Part shown: in pieces, positions 5,302-8,772 of the stretch
Layout: each line of letters opens with the position of its first letter
Numbering within the stretch: position 1 is the stretch's first letter
DNA from: an uncultured Ruminococcus sp.
GTDB taxonomy: Bacteria; Bacillota; Clostridia; Oscillospirales; Acutalibacteraceae
Direction: 5' to 3'
Assembly (NCBI GenBank): GCA_902766585.1
Contig: CACXDV010000203.1
Span: forward strand, 1 to 8,772
DNA length: 8,772 nucleotides
Notes under the pieces: generated by a model
Told to the model about the DNA's origin: nothing
The model's database searches: none
The model's input: the letters and a program-made list of their open reading frames with translations, nothing else
Made by a program: the position numbers and the translations under genes

Positions 5302-6837
5302 ATGACAGACAATAAAATTGAAATACGCTATTTCAGCGGCTATATCCGCAACTGGAAAAAGCTTTGCAGTGAGCTTGATATAGACGCCTCACTCGGCAGA
5401 AGCGAAAGAGAAAACACTATACTTATCAAAGCTTATAAAAAATGGCATATGCAAATGATGGAACATCTCTTCGGTATGTTTGTTATAGCGATCTGGGATG
5501 AAGATATACAGCAGCTTTTCTGCATAAGGGATCAGGTCGGTCAGAAGCATATTTTCTATACAGTATGCGGCGGAGAATTTCTTTGCTCAGGCGATATAAA
5601 TGAGCTTGCTGCCGATCCGCGCTTTGAAAAGAAGCTTAATATGCGTATGCTGCAGCAGTATCTTTTCTATGGCTATCCTATAGGTAAGGAAACCTTCTAT
5701 GAGGGTATATACAAGCTTATGCCCGGTCACTATGCACAGTGGGACGGCAAAACAGTTACCCTGCACCGTTACTGGAAACCTGAATTTGAACCCGATGAAA
5801 CTAAAACAGCCGAAGAATGGGCAGACGAAATCAAAAATACCGTAAATGAGATCCTGTCAGAGGAAAAAGAGGACAAGGAATGTCCCTATAAAGAATCCTT
5901 CCTTTCAGGCGGTGTTGATTCCTCCTATCTCCTTGCTGCTGGTGACGCTGTTTGTGCAAATACCGTTGGCTATGTTGAGGAGGGCTTTGATGAATCCGGT
6001 CTCGCCCGCCATACCGCCGAAGTACTTAATAAGGGCTTCCGTGTAAAGGTTATTGATCCGGAAACATATTTTGCCCGTATGCCTGAGGTCGTTGATAAAA
6101 TAGGTCAGCCGCTTGGTGATGCTTCTGCTGTTGCATTTTCTCTCGGCTGTGCAGCAGTCAGCGAATATGCAAAGGTCGTTTATTCCGGAGAAGGAATTGA
6201 TGAATTCTTCGGAGGCTATAACGCTCACAAAAATCCTCTTAAAGAAGGCTGGACTTACCTCACCTGCTCGCATATTATGTCCGAGGAGGCTGTAAAGGCT
6301 CTTATGCTCGGTTATGATGAAAGTATTAAGGCTGTTGAACCCGTTGCTCCATATTGGAATGAGGTTCAGGGACAGGATGAACTGTCACAGAAGCTTACCA
6401 TAGATATTTCTCTTTGGCTCGAAGGCGATATCTACCTGAACACCGACCGTACAAGTACAGCCTGCGGCATTGAGCTTCATACACCGTTCAGTGATCTTCG
6501 TCTTTTCAATGTTGCAAGAAGGATTCCGGGCCGCTTCAAATTTATGAACGATCAGAATAAATATGTATTCCGCATGGCTGCAAGCTCCGTCCTGCCCGAT
6601 GAGGTCGCATTCCGTAAAAAAGTAGGCTTTGCCGTTCCGATCAGAAAATGGCTTGCCGATCCCGCATACAATCAGCCTGTAAAGGATAAGCTTTTCGGAG
6701 AGACCTCAAAGAAATTCTTTGATCAAAAGGAAATGTCTGCACTCTGGGAAAGCTATACCGGCGGAGAAGCTTTTCTTTGGAGCCGCATCTATAATATCTA
6801 TGCTTTCCTTCTTTGGTACGATCAGAAGTTTGCATGA
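5302..6837 (+). CDS. Asparagine-synthetase-like amide ligase lacking the glutaminase nucleophile
   Basis: A 511-residue relative of AsnB-type asparagine synthetases, which adenylate a carboxylate with ATP and then form an amide. The synthetase half is well kept: PP-loop SGGVDSS at residues 202-208, SGEGIDEFFGGY at 295-306, and RKKVGFAVP (438-446) with the lysine near the active site. The N-terminal half is shortened. FSGYIRNWKKL (about 11-21) corresponds to the NGEIYNYREL strand that normally lies some 60-75 residues in; LFGMFVIAIWD and CIRDQVGQKHIFY follow as usual. The MCGI start with the catalytic Cys and the HRGPD region are absent. No room exists upstream, because the gene's promoter lies directly before it. 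The enzyme therefore should not hydrolyse glutamine, and may use ammonia, another amine, or close a ring, as beta-lactam synthetase-type relatives do. It is followed 14 nt later by a CatA-like gene. The substrate is unknown. Confidence 0.88.
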   Translation: MTDNKIEIRYFSGYIRNWKKLCSELDIDASLGRSERENTILIKAYKKWHMQMMEHLFGMFVIAIWDEDIQQLFCIRDQVGQKHIFYTVCGGEFLCSGDINELAADPRFEKKLNMRMLQQYLFYGYPIGKETFYEGIYKLMPGHYAQWDGKTVTLHRYWKPEFEPDETKTAEEWADEIKNTVNEILSEEKEDKECPYKESFLSGGVDSSYLLAAGDAVCANTVGYVEEGFDESGLARHTAEVLNKGFRVKVIDPETYFARMPEVVDKIGQPLGDASAVAFSLGCAAVSEYAKVVYSGEGIDEFFGGYNAHKNPLKEGWTYLTCSHIMSEEAVKALMLGYDESIKAVEPVAPYWNEVQGQDELSQKLTIDISLWLEGDIYLNTDRTSTACGIELHTPFSDLRLFNVARRIPGRFKFMNDQNKYVFRMAASSVLPDEVAFRKKVGFAVPIRKWLADPAYNQPVKDKLFGETSKKFFDQKEMSALWESYTGGEAFLWSRIYNIYAFLLWYDQKFA

Positions 6838-6851
6838 TGTGACAATTTTAT

Positions 6852-7469
6852 ATGGCTAAAGAAGTAAATCCGAATGAAACTGCAAGGGCAAAAGCCTTTA
6901 AGCTTTGGATGAAGGCTCCCGATCCCTTTGTGACGTTCTTAAAAACAATTGATGTTACCAATGCCGTAAAAGTCAGCAGAAAGAAAAAGCTTAAATTTAA
7001 TATGCTTATGGATTATTGCGTAGGAAAAGCGGCTGCTGATATCAAAGAATTCTATCTTCTCCCCGTCGGCGGCAAACTGATACAATATGATAAGATCGCT
7101 GTCAATACCATTGTAAAAACTGTCAGCGGAGATATCTGCTCCTGTGATATTCCCTTTTCTGATGATATCAACGAATTTAACAGCAGCTATCTTAAATATA
7201 CCTCAAGGTCTGCTGAAAGCTGCAGGGACAATGATCTTTCTCAGGACAGTATGGTTATAGGTACCTCTGCAATAATCGAAACTGAAATTGACGGTGTTGT
7301 AAACATGAACAGCGGCTTTTCCAATCCCTTTATCATCTGGGGAAAATACAGAAAAAAGCTTTTCAGATATGAGCTGCCAGTTTCTTTCAAGTTTCATCAT
7401 GCTCAGATGGACGGCTCACACGCGGGAAGATTTCTTGAAAATCTGCAAAAAGAAATTAATGTGCTGTAA
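6852..7469 (+). CDS. CatA-like O-acetyltransferase (chloramphenicol acetyltransferase fold)
   Basis: A 205-residue protein of the CAT fold. The active-site motif HHAQMDG (residues 182-188) gives His183 as the probable general base and Asp187 as the structural aspartate. TIDVTNAVK (32-40), KLKFNMLMDYCVGKA (46-60) and IKEFYLLPVGGKLIQYDK (64-81) match the family's N-terminal and central blocks. The family includes antibiotic-inactivating CATs, but this one belongs to the divergent chromosomal CatA-like group common in clostridia, so chloramphenicol resistance should not be assumed. The start has no clear ribosome binding site and lies 14 nt after the stop of the AsnB-like gene, which suggests translation coupled to it. 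The pair implies that an acyl-CoA or other activated acyl group is transferred to the substrate or product of the ligase; this is inference. Confidence 0.87.
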   Translation: MAKEVNPNETARAKAFKLWMKAPDPFVTFLKTIDVTNAVKVSRKKKLKFNMLMDYCVGKAAADIKEFYLLPVGGKLIQYDKIAVNTIVKTVSGDICSCDIPFSDDINEFNSSYLKYTSRSAESCRDNDLSQDSMVIGTSAIIETEIDGVVNMNSGFSNPFIIWGKYRKKLFRYELPVSFKFHHAQMDGSHAGRFLENLQKEINVL

Positions 7470-7510
7470 AAAAAGCCCGAAAGCAGCTATTACAACTGCC
7501 TTCGGGCTTT
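7468..7510. terminator. Bidirectional terminator between the CatA-like gene and hisF
   Basis: Arms 7472-7486 and 7496-7510 form a 15-bp stem with one mismatch and a 9-nt loop, built around AAAGCCCGAA and TTCGGGCTTT. Read on the minus strand it ends in seven Us (7474-7468), a strong terminator for the his transcript. On the plus strand the tail is TTTAATTTT, weaker but usable for the CatA-like transcript, beginning right after its stop codon. Confidence 0.92.
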
Positions 7511-7567
7511 AATTTTACATAAAACGCTTTGCTTTAATATCAATAGAAATAGACTCCGATTTTTTTA

Positions 7568-8335
7568 TTACCAGCTTTTTCTCACTGATATTCCCTTGTT
7601 ATCAAGATAGTTCTTTAGCTCTCCAATTGATATTTCACCGAAATGGAATAAGGAAGCAGCAAGTACAGCATCGGCTTTTCCATAAGTGAATGCATCATAA
7701 AAATGCTCAAGCTTACCTGCACCGCCGGATGCAATAACAGGGATACCGACATTCTCGGAAACTGCTTTTGTGAGTTCAAGGTCATATCCGTTCTTTACAC
7801 CGTCACAATCCATACTTGTAAGAAGTATCTCTCCAGCGCCTCTCTTTTCAGCTTCAACAGCCCATTTGACCGCATCTAATCCCATATTTATCCTTCCGCC
7901 GTTAATATATACATCCCAGCCGCTGCCATCCGCACGGCGTTTGGCATCAATTGCGGTAACAACACACTGGCTGCCGAATTTATAGGCTGCCTCGTTAATT
8001 ATTTCCGGTCTGTGAACTGCAGCAGAGTTTACAGATACCTTATCTGCTCCTGCGCGAAGTATAGCGGTAAAATCATCTACCGACCTGATACCTCCTCCGA
8101 CGGTGAACGGGATAAACACACTGTCAGCAACCTTGCGAACTATATCAACTATAATATTTCTTGCATCACTGGACGCAGTAATATCAAGTAAAACAAGCTC
8201 ATCTGCGCCTTCCTTATCATATATTTTTGCACATTCTACAGGATCGCCGGCATCTCTCAGATTTACAAAGCTTGTACCCTTTACCACACGGCCATCCTTT
8301 ACATCAAGACAGGGAATAATTCTTTTTGCATACAT
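7568..8335 (-). CDS. hisF: Imidazole glycerol phosphate synthase, cyclase subunit HisF
   Basis: A 255-residue (beta/alpha)8-barrel enzyme. With HisH it converts PRFAR and glutamine-derived ammonia into imidazole glycerol phosphate and AICAR, step five of histidine synthesis and a link to purine synthesis. The catalytic aspartates D11 (IIPCLDVKDGRVVKG) and D130 (VVTAIDAKR) are both present at their standard numbers. The phosphate-binding loops FTVGGGIRS (about 77-85) and IASGGAG (201-207) are intact. Length is normal. The start is the ATG at 8335-8333: it overlaps the hisH stop by one base (TGATG), has GGAGGG 8 nt upstream inside hisH, and gives the family's N-terminus. A longer in-frame start at 8353 would extend six residues into hisH without reason. 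Expression is probably coupled to hisH. Identification is certain. Confidence 0.98.
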   Translation of the reverse strand: MYAKRIIPCLDVKDGRVVKGTSFVNLRDAGDPVECAKIYDKEGADELVLLDITASSDARNIIVDIVRKVADSVFIPFTVGGGIRSVDDFTAILRAGADKVSVNSAAVHRPEIINEAAYKFGSQCVVTAIDAKRRADGSGWDVYINGGRINMGLDAVKWAVEAEKRGAGEILLTSMDCDGVKNGYDLELTKAVSENVGIPVIASGGAGKLEHFYDAFTYGKADAVLAASLFHFGEISIGELKNYLDNKGISVRKSW

Positions 8336-8772
8336 CAGCTTTTCCCTCCGCATATTTCTACAAAATTATTTAGTATCTGCAGCCCGACCTTACCGCTTTT
8401 CTCGGGATGAAATTGAGTCGCATATATGTTTTTATAATTTACAGAGGCATCAATAACAGTTCCATAGGTCGTCTGTGCTGTTACTATGCCTTCCTGCTGA
8501 GCCTTTAAAAAATATGAATGTACAAAATAAACATAAGGAGAGCCTTCAATATTTTTATAAAGCCCGTCCTTTCTGATGATATTAAGTGAATTCCAGCCCA
8601 TATGAGGAATTTTCAGCTTTCCTTCGTCATTAGGTATTTTTGTGATTGAGCCTTTCAGCAAGTCAAGGCCTTTAGCCTCGGGACTTTCGTCACTGCCTGC
8701 AAAAAGCAGCTGCAGACCGAGACATATGCCAAGTAACGGTTTTTCTGTTTTCAGATATTCCAAAACGGCTTC
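8335..8772 (-). CDS. hisH: Imidazole glycerol phosphate synthase, glutaminase subunit HisH (5' end beyond window)
   Basis: The C-terminal 145 residues of HisH, a class I glutamine amidotransferase that hydrolyses glutamine and passes ammonia through the HisF barrel. All three catalytic residues lie in the visible part: Cys in LLGICLGLQLLF (codon at 8724-8722) and the His-Glu pair in ATQFHPEKSG near the C-terminus. HMGWN and YFVHSYF, conserved HisH blocks, are present too. About the first 60-70 residues of the usual 200 are cut off by the window edge. The reading frame is open up to position 8772, so the partial gene continues. It precedes hisF with a one-base overlap, the common hisH-hisF arrangement. 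Confidence 0.96.
   Translation of the reverse strand, partial: EAVLEYLKTEKPLLGICLGLQLLFAGSDESPEAKGLDLLKGSITKIPNDEGKLKIPHMGWNSLNIIRKDGLYKNIEGSPYVYFVHSYFLKAQQEGIVTAQTTYGTVIDASVNYKNIYATQFHPEKSGKVGLQILNNFVEICGGKS

Noticed and set aside
5905..6273. 122-residue open frame on the minus strand inside the AsnB-like gene.
   Set aside because: It is antisense to strongly conserved synthetase motifs, shows no family resemblance and has no supporting ribosome binding site.
6852..7469. Chloramphenicol resistance gene.
   Set aside because: The fold and active site are CAT-like, but it belongs to a divergent chromosomal group and is paired with a biosynthetic-type ligase, with no mobile-element context; resistance cannot be claimed.

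Overview
The window looks like chromosomal DNA of a low-to-moderate-GC Gram-positive anaerobe, probably a clostridial relative of Ruminococcus or the Lachnospiraceae. This is inferred from family resemblances, AAGGA/GGAGG-type ribosome binding sites and AT-rich promoters with extended -10 elements. The species cannot be named from sequence alone. No mobile element, CRISPR array, tRNA or rRNA is visible.

Left part (1-3667, minus strand): one apparent five-gene operon read right to left. It contains a U32-family (TrhP/YrrO-like) iron-sulfur protein, a small alpha/beta-hydrolase of the YqiA type, a two-helix membrane protein with a DUF3592-like domain, a NimA/PNPOx-like flavin-binding protein, and the start of uvrB, which runs off the left edge. 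The genes are packed with a 1-nt overlap or gaps of 1 to 18 nt. A strong promoter (TTGCAA-N17-TATAAT with an extended -10) precedes the first gene and fixes its start.

Middle (3578-4077): a 500-bp AT-rich divergent intergenic region with promoters for both directions and several inverted repeats that could be operators. To its right, on the plus strand, is a PucR/CdaR-type transcription regulator closed by a terminator.

Right of centre (5236-7510, plus strand): a two-gene unit with its own strong promoter. The first gene is an asparagine-synthetase-like ATP-dependent amide ligase. It keeps the synthetase (PP-loop) half but lacks the first ~60 residues of the glutaminase domain, including the catalytic Cys. 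The second is a CatA-like acyltransferase with an intact HHxxxDG motif. Together they suggest a small amidation/acylation pathway of unknown product, which is the most interesting part of the window. A hairpin ending in opposite U-runs closes it and also terminates the convergent histidine genes.

Right edge (7568-8772, minus strand): hisF preceded by the 3' part of hisH, overlapping by one base. These are the two subunits of imidazole glycerol phosphate synthase in histidine biosynthesis.
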